From Actinomycetospora succinea (lineage in GTDB: Bacteria > Actinomycetota > Actinomycetes > Mycobacteriales > Pseudonocardiaceae), in assembly GCF_004363095.1 (NCBI RefSeq), contig NZ_SNYO01000012.1, positions 1-64,000 of the forward strand: 64,000 nucleotides of DNA. The letters run 5' to 3'. The first letter of the stretch is position 1; each line of letters starts with the position of its first letter. The translations under genes were made by a program, and so were the position numbers. A model generated the notes under the pieces. That model was not told the DNA's origin, ran no database searches, and worked only from the letters and a program-made list of their open reading frames with translations. Shown here piece by piece: positions 25,201-32,822 of this stretch.

Positions 25201-25829
25201 GCGAGGACCAGCAGGTGGTCGCCCTCCGGGTCGGGCACGCCGTTCTGCGGCGCCGACAGGCCCAGCGAGAGCTCGGCGCCGTAGACCGTCGGGACCCCCA
25301 GCTCCTGCGCGGCCTCGGCGAAGCGCACCACCCCGTACATGCCGTCGTGGTCGGTCAGCGCGATCGCCTCGAGCCCCAGCCGCGCCGCCTCCTCGACCAG
25401 CTCCTCGGGGTGCGACGCGCCGTCGAGGAAGCTGAAGTTGGAGTGCACGTGCAGCTCGGCGTAGGGGACGGTCGTGCCCGTGGACCGCTGCCCGGCGGGC
25501 GGGCGGTAGGGCGTGCGGTGCCTGCTCCACGCCGGGCTGTCGCCCCCGTCGCCGGGGAACTGCTCGTCGCGCGGCGCGCGGATCGTGCCCGGGCCGTCGA
25601 CCCGGTCGCCGTCGTCGAAGGCGAGGGGGTCGCGGACGAAGTCGTCCGGGGGCCAGGGGCCGATGTGGCCCTCGTGCGGCTCGTCGTCCTTCCGCCGGAC
25701 CTTGGCATCCCCCTGGATGGCCTTGCGCGTCCCGTTGCCCCGCCCCTGCAGACTGGGCCCGTCGGCCGGGCGCCCGGCCAGCAGGCGCTCCATCTCCGAC
25801 CAGCTCACCGGCGGGTTGCCCCACCCCAT
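22290..25829 (-). CDS. dnaE2: error-prone DNA polymerase III alpha subunit DnaE2
   Basis: An 1179-residue C-family polymerase, the catalytic part of the SOS mutasome that copies across lesions with ImuB and ImuA'. N-terminal MGWGNPPVSWSEMERLLAG is typical of actinobacterial DnaE2, then about 100 low-complexity residues. The PHP domain starts at YAELHVHSNFSFLDG (about 123), with LTDHDGMYGV. The polymerase active site is PDIDLDIESDRREE (about 520), followed by QGRGSAANS-type and KFDLLGLGMLSVL segments. The OB-fold C-terminus ends ADRVERLELRVPSSSRDFR. The ATG at 25827-25829 lies 22 bp from a perfect LexA box (25851-25866). Error-prone DnaE2 lacks the beta-binding and tau regions of DnaE1, consistent with this length. 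Confidence 0.95.
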   Translation of the reverse strand: MGWGNPPVSWSEMERLLAGRPADGPSLQGRGNGTRKAIQGDAKVRRKDDEPHEGHIGPWPPDDFVRDPLAFDDGDRVDGPGTIRAPRDEQFPGDGGDSPAWSRHRTPYRPPAGQRSTGTTVPYAELHVHSNFSFLDGASHPEELVEEAARLGLEAIALTDHDGMYGVVRFAEAAQELGVPTVYGAELSLGLSAPQNGVPDPEGDHLLVLARDPDGYRAISRAITEGQMHTHGEKGRPVYDPERVASTLGGHVQVLTGCRKGSVRRALAAGGAEAAAREIERLVALFGAENVAVELTDQGLPDDTERNAALAEIADRADRGRGLRTVATTGAHYATPDRARLAAALGAVRARRSLDDAEGWLPPGPSHLRSGAEMAQRFARHPQAVEHAATLGRECAFSLELLAPELPPFAVPEGETEASWLRRLTWLGAGVRYGDRLRSPRAYEVIDHELDVIERQGFPGYFLIVADIVKYCADHDIYCQGRGSAANSAVCFALGITHVDAVLMGLLFERFLSPERDGYPDIDLDIESDRREEAIQYVYARYGRDRAAQVANVITYRPRSAVRDAARALGFSQGQQDAWSKQIDRWGPGAELAGQVPEMPPAVASLAEQIAGFPRHLGIHSGGMVICDRPVDQVVPVEWGRMPGRSVIQWDKDDAAAVGLVKFDLLGLGMLSVLHYASDLVAEHHGVRVKLHDLQPTDPAVFAMLAEGDSVGVFQVESRAQMATLPRLRPREFYDLVVEVALIRPGPIQGGSVHPYIRRRNGLERVVYDHPLCEPALEKTLGVPLFQEQLMQLAVDVAGFSAAEADELRRALSAKRSTERIERMRERFYEGMAANGITGDLADTIFHKTRAFANFGFPESHSISFASLVYVSAWYKLYYPAAFCAALLRAQPMGFYSPQSLTADARRHGAVVLGPDVLVADDTPGLEPHEGSAGGVAVRLGLASVRGLGDEVAARIVAERTENGAYRDVADLARRAELTTAHVEALATAGALGCFGLDRREALWAAGAAAAGVGVVRDGVRHDRLPDTAVGLEAPALPGMSAVELTVADVWATGLTPDSHPVTHLRAALDERGAFSVAGVAGVPEGERIEVGGVVTHRQRPATAGGTTFLNLEDETGMLNVVCSEGLWARHRVVARTSAALVIRGRVERAHDAPTVVNLIADRVERLELRVPSSSRDFR

Positions 25830-25850
25830 CCGCACCTCCGGCTCCGTCGA

Positions 25851-25866
25851 TCGAACACGTGTTCGA
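25851..25866. promoter_or_regulatory. LexA (SOS) box upstream of dnaE2
   Basis: TCGAACACGTGTTCGA, a perfect match to the actinobacterial/mycobacterial SOS box TCGAAC-N4-GTTCGA. It is identical, including the central ACGT, to the box upstream of imuA' at 29278-29293. Confidence 0.95.
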
Positions 25867-25949
25867 CACGATAGACGACGGGCCCGACAGGCGGGGGCCG
25901 GTCGCGTGACGGCGGCGGCTCTCGGGAGGGGCGAGCGGACCCAGGGTCG

Positions 25950-25987
25950 TGATCGCGTCGAGACGGACGTCGGCCTCGACGCGATCA
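25950..25987 (-). terminator. inverted repeat TGATCGCGTCGAG / CTCGACGCGATCA
   Basis: Perfect 13-bp arms with a 12-base loop, nested inside a further imperfect pair (GGGCGAGCGGA near 25929 and TCCGCTCGCC near 25993). It lies after the toxin stop (26060) and before the dnaE2 promoter, so it probably terminates the toxin-antitoxin unit. Confidence 0.6.
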
Positions 25988-26059
25988 TCCCCTCCGCTCG
26001 CCGAGCCGACGTCCTCGTGGAACCGGGAGCGACGGCGGTGCTCGACGACCGCCGCGCCG

Positions 26060-26311
26060 TCACCCGGCCACCAGGCGCAGGACGATCACGCGCGGCGGTC
26101 GCTCGACCAGCGCGAAGAGGATCAGGCCGGCACCGTCGCCGTAGACGGTGGTCCACTGGTCAGTGAGGTGGTCGTACGCACTGCGAGGGACCTGACGAGG
26201 ATTCTCGGCGAGCTGATCGAGTCGGGCGTCGATGTGGTCCCGGGCTTCACCCGGCAGGCCGTCGTACTGCTCTCGCGCGACCTCGAGCCACACCACCGAG
26301 TAGCGCGCCAT
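26060..26311 (-). CDS. RelE/ParE-family toxin-like protein
   Basis: An 83-residue protein starting MARYSVVWLEVAREQYDGLP, with the ParE/RelE layout: N-terminal strand, two helices (about residues 12-38, AREQYDGLPGEARDHIDARL), then strands with WTTVYGDGAGLILFALVERPPRVIVLRL. RelE-type toxins cleave mRNA on the ribosome; ParE-type poison gyrase. The conserved central basic residues of active RelE are not clear here, so activity is uncertain. The ATG follows the stop of the upstream 98-residue gene with no gap, a tight operon. The pair sits inside the SOS mutasome locus between dnaE2 and imuB. Confidence 0.75.
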   Translation of the reverse strand: MARYSVVWLEVAREQYDGLPGEARDHIDARLDQLAENPRQVPRSAYDHLTDQWTTVYGDGAGLILFALVERPPRVIVLRLVAG

Positions 26312-26608
26312 CTACATCCGGATCCAGTTCCCCTGGTCGTCGCGGGCCAGGAGCCCGTCGACATCGCCTCGACCGACCCCGGCAACCTGCTCCTTCTCGG
26401 CGTCGGTGAGAGGGTTCGCGCGAATCGCAGCGATGCCCCACCACCGGTCCAGGACTGCCTCCACCGGAGCGAGGTCGAAGGTGTCACGCGCGCGATCGAG
26501 AGCTTCGCGGAACTCGGCCTCGAACGCCGCGCCCTCCTCGGGCCGGTGTTTCGCGAGGGCGGCCCTGATCGCTGGACCGGAACGTTCAACGGTGATCGTC
26601 AGCGTCAT
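26312..26608 (-). CDS. DUF6247-like protein, probable antitoxin partner
   Basis: A 98-residue protein with SGPAIRAALAKHRPEEGAAFEAEF and DLAPVEAVLDRWWGIAAIRANPLT, which matches actinobacterial DUF6247 proteins as I recall them. Such proteins are commonly found next to RelE/ParE-type genes, so antitoxin function is inferred from context. GGGGAGGG just upstream of ATG 26606-26608. The acidic character and the position before the toxin gene fit the usual antitoxin-first order. No DNA-binding motif is visible. Confidence 0.7.
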   Translation of the reverse strand: MTLTITVERSGPAIRAALAKHRPEEGAAFEAEFREALDRARDTFDLAPVEAVLDRWWGIAAIRANPLTDAEKEQVAGVGRGDVDGLLARDDQGNWIRM

Positions 26609-26687
26609 GACCCCTCCCCTCGACGAGCTGCGGTTCCGGACACTCTCCCATCGTCGGCGCCTCGCCGGGTCGGAACGGAGATGTCGG

Positions 26688-28394
26688 TCAGTCGTAGATC
26701 CCCTCCACCGCCCACCGGCCGTCGCGGTGGACCAGGAGCAGGGCGCGGCCGACGGCGTCGGCGCCGGAGGCGACCGGGTCGGGGGCGAGGTCGGCCGCCG
26801 GGTCGGGCTCGGGGTCGCGGCCGGCGGCGATCTCGTCGGCGTCGGTGCTGCACACGACCTGGACGCGCAGGCTGCCCCCGGCCACCGCCCGCGGGTCCCA
26901 CCAGCGGCCGGGATCGGGCCAGGGCCCGCCCCACGCCCGCACCGGCGCGGTGGGGGCCGACGGGTCGGTGCCCAGCGCCACGTGGGCGGGCGGGGCCGTG
27001 AGCCGGCCGCGGGAGGCCCGGCGCACCGGCGCACCGTCGGCGTCGAGGACCCGTGCGGGCAGCGGCTCGGGCGGCACCCGCGCCGGCGAGGGCGCGGGGA
27101 GCACACCGGGCCACGGCGCCTCCGGGTCGGCGCCCTGGGGCGCCCGCTCGTCGCCCCAGGGCACGAGCCGGATCCGCTCGCCGGGACCGCGGCCGCCGCC
27201 GGACACCCCGGTGAGCACCTCCTCGGGACCGAGCAGACCCTGCACCCGCACCAGCGCCCGCCCGGCCCGCTCGTCGGCCACCCCGACCTCGCCCCAGAGC
27301 CCGAGCTGCAGCCGCCCGGCGTCGACGACCTCCTCGGGCACCAGGCGCAGCACCGTCAGGCCGCCGTCTCGACTGTGGCCCTGCCGGCGGGACAGCCAGC
27401 CCTCGAGCTGCCAGCGCACGCGGTCGGCCGTGCCGTGCGGGGTGAGCGGCTCGGCGCAGCGCCAGACCCGGGCCAGCTCGTCGCCCTCGGTGGTGCGCGC
27501 CTGCACCCCGAGACGCGTGCACGCGAGGCCCGCCCGGCCCAGCGCCTCGTGCAGCCGCTCGGACAGCGAGCGGGCGGCGAAGGCGGCGGCGTCGACCCGG
27601 TCGACCGGGGGGTCGAGCGGGAGCTCGACGGTGAGCTCGTCGGGAATCCGGCGGCGCGAGGGCGGGCGCTCGTCGAGCCCGCGGGCCACCCGGTGGGCCC
27701 GGACCGCGGCCGCGTCGAAGCGCGAGGCCACGTCGGTGGCGGACAGGCCGGCGAAGGCGCCCAGCGTGCTGAGCCCGAGCCGGCGCAGCAGGCCGATCAG
27801 CTCCGCGCGGGTCGCGCTCGCGTCGTCGTCGGCACCGGCGGTGTCGGGCTCCACGCCCGGCTCGAGCTCGAGCTCGGTGATCGGCAGCGGCGCCAGGAAC
27901 GCCGGGCTCCCGCCGGGCGGCACCAGCAGCGAGCGGCGGGCGGCGAGGCCGGCCGCGAACAGCCCGTCGGCCACCCCCACCTGGCACTCGACGCGGGTGC
28001 GCGCCGCCACGTGGTCGACCAGGCGCTCGGCCACGACCTCTTCGCCCCCGAAGTACCGCGCCGGCCCACGCGCCGAGAGCGCGACGAGCCCCGGGCGCAC
28101 CACCTCGACCCCCGGCGCGATCTCCTCGACCGCCGACGCGACCGGCTCGAAGCAGCGGGCGTCACGCTCGGGGTCGCGGGCGAGCACCGCGAGGTCCGGG
28201 CAGCGGGCCTGGGCCTCGCGGCGCCGCAGCCCCCGCCGGATCCCCTGCGCCCGCGCCGTCGCCGAGCACGCCACGACCCGGTGGGACGCCAGGACCGCCG
28301 CGGGCCGCGCGGGCGGCAGCCCCGCCTCGGCCGCGCCCGCCACCACCGGCCAGTCGGGACACCAGAGCGCGAGCACCCGCGCCGGCGCGCTCAC
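26688..28394 (-). CDS. imuB: ImuB, Y-family polymerase-like mutasome adaptor
   Basis: A 568-residue protein related to Y-family polymerases (DinB) but of the ImuB type. It begins VLALWCPDWPVVAG and continues with palm/fingers sequence LARDPERDARCFEPVASAVEEIAPGVEV and the HhH-containing LRRLGLSTLGAFAGLSATDVASRFDAAAVRAHRVARGLDERPP (two segments). ImuB lacks catalytic acidic residues in known cases and acts as a hub linking DnaE2, ImuA' and the beta clamp. A long C-terminal Pro-rich region (about 395-500) precedes a final domain ending HRDGRWAVEGIYD, as in mycobacterial ImuB. The GTG start overlaps the imuA' stop by 4 bp (GTGA). SOS control is via the 29278 box. Confidence 0.92.
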   Translation of the reverse strand: MSAPARVLALWCPDWPVVAGAAEAGLPPARPAAVLASHRVVACSATARAQGIRRGLRRREAQARCPDLAVLARDPERDARCFEPVASAVEEIAPGVEVVRPGLVALSARGPARYFGGEEVVAERLVDHVAARTRVECQVGVADGLFAAGLAARRSLLVPPGGSPAFLAPLPITELELEPGVEPDTAGADDDASATRAELIGLLRRLGLSTLGAFAGLSATDVASRFDAAAVRAHRVARGLDERPPSRRRIPDELTVELPLDPPVDRVDAAAFAARSLSERLHEALGRAGLACTRLGVQARTTEGDELARVWRCAEPLTPHGTADRVRWQLEGWLSRRQGHSRDGGLTVLRLVPEEVVDAGRLQLGLWGEVGVADERAGRALVRVQGLLGPEEVLTGVSGGGRGPGERIRLVPWGDERAPQGADPEAPWPGVLPAPSPARVPPEPLPARVLDADGAPVRRASRGRLTAPPAHVALGTDPSAPTAPVRAWGGPWPDPGRWWDPRAVAGGSLRVQVVCSTDADEIAAGRDPEPDPAADLAPDPVASGADAVGRALLLVHRDGRWAVEGIYD

Positions 28395-29266
28395 CCGGCC
28401 ACCACCCCGAGCGACGCGGCCACCGGCTCCGTCGGCCCTGCCGGCTCCACCGGCCGTGGCGGACCCGTCAGCGGCGCCCCGACCGGCAGCTCCCCGTCCG
28501 GCAGGCACGTCCCCGCCGGGCCGGGCAGCAGCAGCGGCTCCTCCCGCTCGCCCGGACGCCCCCGCGCTGCGGAGCGCACCCGGACCCGCCGCGAGCGCAG
28601 GCGCCCCGCGCCGTCGCCCCCGAGCCCGGCCCAGGCGCTGCCCTGCGCCCGCAGCTCGACCTCGGCGCCCGGCCACGTGCCCGGCGCCCCGACCGGCACC
28701 AGCACCGCGCCCCGCTGGCGGACCCGCGCGCCGAGCCGCTGCCGATCGCCCGCGGGCCACCGCACGCCGGGCAGCGCCGTGTCGAGCACGACCACGTCGA
28801 CCCCGTCGACCAGCGCCGCCACCACCGCCGCCGGACGCGGCCCGGGGCGGGGCACCAGCGCCGTGCGTGCCAGGTCGAGCCCCGCCTCGGCGGCGGCCTG
28901 GACCCCGAGGTCGGGCAGCCCCACCACCGCGCACCACGACCCGGCCCGCGAGGCCTCGGCCAGCACCGCGAGCAGCAACGACGTCGACCCGGAAACCGCC
29001 ACCGTCGACCCGCGCCGCAGCCCGCCGTCGGGCAGCAGGCCGGCCAGCGGGGCCGCCACCGGCAGCACCGCGCTGCCCTCGCGGTCGACGCGCGGCGGCT
29101 CGGCGACCGGCTCCTCCACCCTCTCCGGCACCGGCGCGGACTCCGGGGCCGCCGGCGCCGGGGCGCGCCGCCGGCCCCGCAGCTCCGAGGCCCGCACCAC
29201 CCCGAGGTCGGCCCACCGCCGCGACGGGGAACCCTGCTCGTCGAGCAACGACGACGCACCACCCAT
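28391..29266 (-). CDS. imuA': ImuA' (SOS-induced RecA-like mutasome protein)
   Basis: A 291-residue protein with a degenerate RecA/SulA-like fold: LAGLLPDGGLRRGSTVAVSGSTSLLLAVLAEAS at the phosphate-binding-loop position (no canonical GKT), then SWCAVVGLPDLGVQAAAEAGLDLARTALVP and a hydrophobic VDGVDVVVLDTALPGV strand. In mycobacteria this protein is required with ImuB and DnaE2 for damage-induced mutagenesis. First gene of the imuA'-imuB operon. ATG 29264-29266 has GAGGAGGGC just upstream. It sits 12 bp from the LexA box. Confidence 0.88.
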   Translation of the reverse strand: MGGASSLLDEQGSPSRRWADLGVVRASELRGRRRAPAPAAPESAPVPERVEEPVAEPPRVDREGSAVLPVAAPLAGLLPDGGLRRGSTVAVSGSTSLLLAVLAEASRAGSWCAVVGLPDLGVQAAAEAGLDLARTALVPRPGPRPAAVVAALVDGVDVVVLDTALPGVRWPAGDRQRLGARVRQRGAVLVPVGAPGTWPGAEVELRAQGSAWAGLGGDGAGRLRSRRVRVRSAARGRPGEREEPLLLPGPAGTCLPDGELPVGAPLTGPPRPVEPAGPTEPVAASLGVVAG

Positions 29267-29277
29267 GAGCGCCCTCC

Positions 29278-29293
29278 TCGAACACGTGTTCGA
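29278..29293. promoter_or_regulatory. LexA (SOS) box upstream of imuA'-imuB
   Basis: TCGAACACGTGTTCGA, identical to the dnaE2 box. Its position so close to the start codon implies a very short leader or operator overlap with the ribosome site. Confidence 0.95.
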
Positions 29294-29380
29294 ACACCGG
29301 AACGCTAACCCACACCCCCGACAGCCGCCGAGCCCTGCGGGCAGGGTCACGAGAACGAGACCCGACAGCGAAGGAGACCC

Positions 29381-30157
29381 ATGCGCGTCCTCGTCACCGG
29401 AGCGGCCGGGCGGATCGGCGGCTACCTCCGGGCCCGCCTCCCCCGCCCCGACCGCACGCTGCGCCTGCTCGACATCACCACCCCGGACGCGGTCGGCGAG
29501 CACGAGGAGGCGATCACCGCGGACGTCACCGACCTCGACGCGATGGTCGCCGCGTGCGCGGACGTCGACGCCGTCGTCCACCTCGGCGGACAGAGCGGCG
29601 AGGCGCCGTGGGAGGAGATCCTCGCGACGAACATCCACGGCACCTACGTCGCGTTCGAGGCCGCCCGGCGGGCCGGCGTCGGCCGCGTGGTGTTCGCGAG
29701 CAGCAACCACGCCGCCGGCTTCCACCCCGCCACCGACCCCGTCCCCGACGACCTCCCGACCCGCCCGGACACCTACTACGGCGTCAGCAAGGTGACCGGC
29801 GAGGCGCTCGGCAGCCTGTACCACGACCGCTACGGCCTCGACGTGGTCTGCCTGCGCATCGGCACCTGCAGCGACACCCCGCCGAACGCCCGCGGGCTCG
29901 CGACCTGGCTCTCGCCCGACGACTGCGGCCGGCTCGTCGAGGCCTCGCTGACCTGTCGGGCACCGGGGTTCCGCGTCGTCTGGGGCGTCTCGGCGAACAC
30001 CCGCCGCCGGTGGTCGCTGGCCGGCGCGCACGAGATCGGCTACCGCCCGCAGGACGACGCGGAGGTCTTCGCCGCGCAGGTCGGCGACCGGACCGCCGAC
30101 ACCGACGGCTACGTCGGCGGCGAGTTCGCCGGCCCGTCGTTCGACACCCCCGCCTGA
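29381..30157 (+). CDS. NAD-dependent epimerase/dehydratase family (uronate-dehydrogenase-like)
   Basis: A 258-residue extended short-chain dehydrogenase. The cofactor loop GAAGRIGG is at residues 7-14; ADVTD and the catalytic YYGVSK (Tyr-x-x-x-Lys) follow near residue 135; SSNHAAG is at the substrate side. The length and SSNHA...G pattern resemble NAD-dependent uronate dehydrogenases, which oxidise galacturonate or glucuronate to aldarolactones. Other sugar-type substrates are possible. ATG 29381 is preceded by GAAGGAG. Its last 49 bp overlap the 3' end of the convergent chorismate mutase gene. Confidence 0.8.
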   Translation: MRVLVTGAAGRIGGYLRARLPRPDRTLRLLDITTPDAVGEHEEAITADVTDLDAMVAACADVDAVVHLGGQSGEAPWEEILATNIHGTYVAFEAARRAGVGRVVFASSNHAAGFHPATDPVPDDLPTRPDTYYGVSKVTGEALGSLYHDRYGLDVVCLRIGTCSDTPPNARGLATWLSPDDCGRLVEASLTCRAPGFRVVWGVSANTRRRWSLAGAHEIGYRPQDDAEVFAAQVGDRTADTDGYVGGEFAGPSFDTPA

Positions 30158-30441
30158 CCCGTCCCCCGAGCCACGATCGCCTCCTCGACGCGGATGGCCT
30201 CCGCCATGAGCAGGTCGGCCAGCCGGACCAGGAAGCCCTCGTCGAGGCCGTGCTCGCGGGCGCGGGCCGCGGCCTGGCGCTCCACCTCGGCGGCCCGGCC
30301 GGGCTGGAACACCGGTGTCCCCGCGCGCGCCTTCACCGCCCCGACCCGCTCGATGCAGCGCATCCGGTCCCGCACGAGGGCGTACAGCGCCTCGTCGATG
30401 CCGTCGAGCTCCGCGCGCAGCACCTCGAGCTCGTCGGACAT
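30109..30441 (-). CDS. chorismate mutase (AroQ type)
   Basis: A 110-residue all-helical AroQ-class chorismate mutase, converting chorismate to prephenate for Phe/Tyr synthesis. The first helix reads LEVLRAELDGIDEALYALVRDRMRCIERVGAVKAR, with the conserved Arg, Asp and Lys of the active site; the later AAEVERQAAARAREHGL and LADLLMAEAIRVEEAIV give the second and third helices. No fused domain, no signal peptide, so cytoplasmic. Its tail runs 49 bp into the convergent dehydrogenase gene. A second, different chorismate mutase is at 46249-46584. An isochorismate-pyruvate lyase role is possible, since such enzymes share this fold. Confidence 0.8.
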   Translation of the reverse strand: MSDELEVLRAELDGIDEALYALVRDRMRCIERVGAVKARAGTPVFQPGRAAEVERQAAARAREHGLDEGFLVRLADLLMAEAIRVEEAIVARGTGQAGVSNDGPANSPPT

Positions 30442-30505
30442 CGGACCCCCACTTTATCGACGCAGAGTGATGACGATCCGGGTATGACTCCCTAACGTAC
30501 CTCTC

Positions 30506-31906
30506 ATGGCCCTGTCCACGGCTACGTTGCGTGCTTCGTTGCCGTTCCTCCCTGCCGCGGCGGGCCTCTTCTGCATCCAGCTCGACTTCTTCTCGCTCGG
30601 CCTCGCCCTGCCGACGATGGCCGTCGAGCTCGGCACGACCGTCACGAACCTGCAGTGGCTGCTGAGCGGCTACATGATCGCCCTCGGGGCGCTGCTGATC
30701 CCGAGCGGACGGCTCGGCGACATGCTCGGGCGGCGCGAGGTCATGCTCGCGGGCATCGCGCTGTTCGGGCTGAGCTCGCTCGTGTGCGGGCTCGCGAGCG
30801 CGGTCCCGGTGCTCATCGCCGCCCGCGTGGCGCAGGGCGTCGGCGCGGCCATGATCATGCCGTCGAGCTTCGCGCTGGTCACCAACGCGACGAGCGAGGA
30901 GGAGCGCCCGAAGGTCACCGGGGTGCTGCTCGGCGTCTCCGGCGTCGGCACCGCGCTGGGGCCGGTCGTCGGCGGCGTGCTGTCGTCGACGGTGGGCTGG
31001 CGCTGGGTGTTCCTCGTCAACGTGCCGGTCGCCCTGCTCGCGCTCTGGGGCGGGCGGCGGATGCGCACGTCGCGCGACGAGGAGGCGGGCCGCGACCTCC
31101 GGACCCTCGACTGGTGGGGCGTCGTCACCGTCGTCGGCGGGCTGGTCGCGATCAGCGTCGCCATCGACGACGTCGGCGTGCAGGGCTGGACGACCCCCGC
31201 GACCTGGGGGCCGCTGCTCGGCGGGCTGGCCCTGCTCGTCGCCTTCGCGGTCCGCGAGCGCCACGCCCCCGCGCCGCTGGTCCGGCCGTCGCTGGTGCGC
31301 AACCGGCTGTTCGTCCTGCTCTGCGTCGCCGGCACCCTCGCGAACATCGGGACCGTGACCTACATCGTCGCGGCCACCATCGACCTGCAGACCCTGCGCG
31401 GCCTGCCCGCGGCGGCGGCCGGGCTCGCGTTCGCCGTGTCGTCGGTCGGGCTGGCGGCGTGCGGGCCGCTGTCGGGCTGGGTGACGACGAAGGTGCCCGC
31501 CGGCCTGGTGATGGCCGTGTCCGTCCTGGCCTGCGCGCCGGCGCTCGTCCTGCTCGCCGCGGCCGGGCCGCTCCCGCTCTACGTCGTGGCGCTCGGGCTG
31601 TGCGGGCTGACCACCGGCATGGGGTACGGGCTCGGCCCGCTCGCCGCGCAGAACGTCCTGCCGGCCCGGCGCTCCGCGGAGGGCACCTCGGTCATGCTCA
31701 CGTCGCTGATCTGCGTCGGCGGCATCGGCGTCGTCGCCGCCACCGCGGTCATCGAGGCCGTCGGGCCGCGCCCGCCCACCGAGGCCGGTCTGGCGCTCAC
31801 CCTCGTCGCGATCGCGGCCCTCCTGCTCGTCGCCGGCGTGGCGACCCTCGTCAGCCAGTGGCCGCGGCGGCGCACCGCCGAGACCACCGATCCCGTACCC
31901 GCCTGA
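30506..31906 (+). CDS. MFS drug transporter, DHA2 (14-helix) type
   Basis: A 466-residue efflux protein with 14 predicted helices. Motif A reads GRLGDMLGRREVM (after helix 2), motif B RVAQGVGAAMIMPSSFALV, and motif C GVSGVGTALGPVVGGVLSS, the hallmark of drug:proton antiporters. It probably exports a toxic or signalling compound. The downstream esterase gene begins 10 bp after its stop, so the two are likely cotranscribed. ATG 30506 begins a short basic-free N-terminus before helix 1; no obvious ribosome site, possibly leaderless. Confidence 0.87.
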   Translation: MALSTATLRASLPFLPAAAGLFCIQLDFFSLGLALPTMAVELGTTVTNLQWLLSGYMIALGALLIPSGRLGDMLGRREVMLAGIALFGLSSLVCGLASAVPVLIAARVAQGVGAAMIMPSSFALVTNATSEEERPKVTGVLLGVSGVGTALGPVVGGVLSSTVGWRWVFLVNVPVALLALWGGRRMRTSRDEEAGRDLRTLDWWGVVTVVGGLVAISVAIDDVGVQGWTTPATWGPLLGGLALLVAFAVRERHAPAPLVRPSLVRNRLFVLLCVAGTLANIGTVTYIVAATIDLQTLRGLPAAAAGLAFAVSSVGLAACGPLSGWVTTKVPAGLVMAVSVLACAPALVLLAAAGPLPLYVVALGLCGLTTGMGYGLGPLAAQNVLPARRSAEGTSVMLTSLICVGGIGVVAATAVIEAVGPRPPTEAGLALTLVAIAALLLVAGVATLVSQWPRRRTAETTDPVPA

Positions 31907-31916
31907 GGAGACGCCC

Positions 31917-32816
31917 GTGGTCAGCGCCGAGGCCGAGAAGTTCGCCGACATGCTGCGGCAGGCGCCGCGCATGGCCGAGATGCCGCTCACCGCGCAGCGG
32001 GAGGCCGGGGAGCACGCCGAGGACCTCACGGCGACGCCGGAGGGCGTCACCTACGCGCCGGTCGCCGAGGACGGGGTGACGGGCGTCTGGGTCACCGGCG
32101 CCACGGCCACCAGCACCGTCCTGTACCTGTTCGGCGGCGGGCACGTCATCACCTCGCCGGCGTCGCGGCACAAGTTCGCCGGCCACCTGGCGCTCGCCCT
32201 CGACGCCCGCGTGCTGCTGCTGGACTACCCGCTGGCGCCCGAGCACCCCTACCCGCAGGACGTCAACGCCGCCGTCGCGGCCGCGCGCTGGCTGCTCGAG
32301 CGGCAGGGGGTGCCGGCCGACCGGCTCGTCGTCGTCGGCGAGTCGTCCGGGGGCGGGCTCGTCCTCGAGACGCTGCTCGCCGCCGCCCGCGCCGGGCTGC
32401 CCCGTCCCGCCGCGGCCTACCTCATGTCCCCGTGGGCGGACCTGACCTGCTCGGCGCCGTCCTTCGAGGCCCGCCGCGACGTCGACCTCGAGTGCAGCCG
32501 CGAGAGCCTGACGCGGATGGCCCGCCAGTACCTCGACGGCCGGGACCCCACCGACCCGGGCGCCTCGCCCGCCCTCGCGCTGCCCAAGAACGTCGCCGTG
32601 GCGTGGCCGCCGCTGCTGGTGCAGGTCGGCAGCCACGAGGTCCTGCTCGACGACGCCCTCGCCGTCACGCGCGTGGCGGCGCTCGCCGACGTCCCCGTCA
32701 CGCTGGACGTCTGGCCGCAGATGCAGCACTTCTTCCAGCTCGGTGTCGGCGTCTACCCCGAGGCCGCCGACGCGCTGGCGCGGGCCGGGGAGTGGGTGCG
32801 CCGACAGCTGGCCTAG
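31917..32816 (+). CDS. alpha/beta hydrolase, HSL-like esterase with altered oxyanion motif
   Basis: A 299-residue hydrolase. The nucleophile elbow is GESSGG (about residue 141), the family segment YPLAPEHPYPQDV is present, and the catalytic acid and histidine are likely in HEVLLDDA and MQHFFQ. The oxyanion-hole motif that is HGGG in most relatives reads FGGGH, so the leading His is replaced by Phe. GGAGACGCCC precedes the GTG at 31917. It is the second gene after the DHA2 exporter, perhaps for modification of the exported compound. Cytoplasmic; substrate unknown. Stop lies 6 bp from the purH stop. Confidence 0.83.
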   Translation: MVSAEAEKFADMLRQAPRMAEMPLTAQREAGEHAEDLTATPEGVTYAPVAEDGVTGVWVTGATATSTVLYLFGGGHVITSPASRHKFAGHLALALDARVLLLDYPLAPEHPYPQDVNAAVAAARWLLERQGVPADRLVVVGESSGGGLVLETLLAAARAGLPRPAAAYLMSPWADLTCSAPSFEARRDVDLECSRESLTRMARQYLDGRDPTDPGASPALALPKNVAVAWPPLLVQVGSHEVLLDDALAVTRVAALADVPVTLDVWPQMQHFFQLGVGVYPEAADALARAGEWVRRQLA

Positions 32817-32822
32817 TGCGCT

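Noticed and set aside
21495-25874. Very long open frame on the plus strand opposite dnaE2 (over 1400 codons)
   Set aside because: It is antisense to a well-conserved polymerase, its translation is Arg/Asp/Gly-rich low complexity, and such frames are expected in DNA of this base composition.
26609-26687. Extra gene between the DUF6247-like gene and imuB
   Set aside because: Only 79 bp, no start with a ribosome site.
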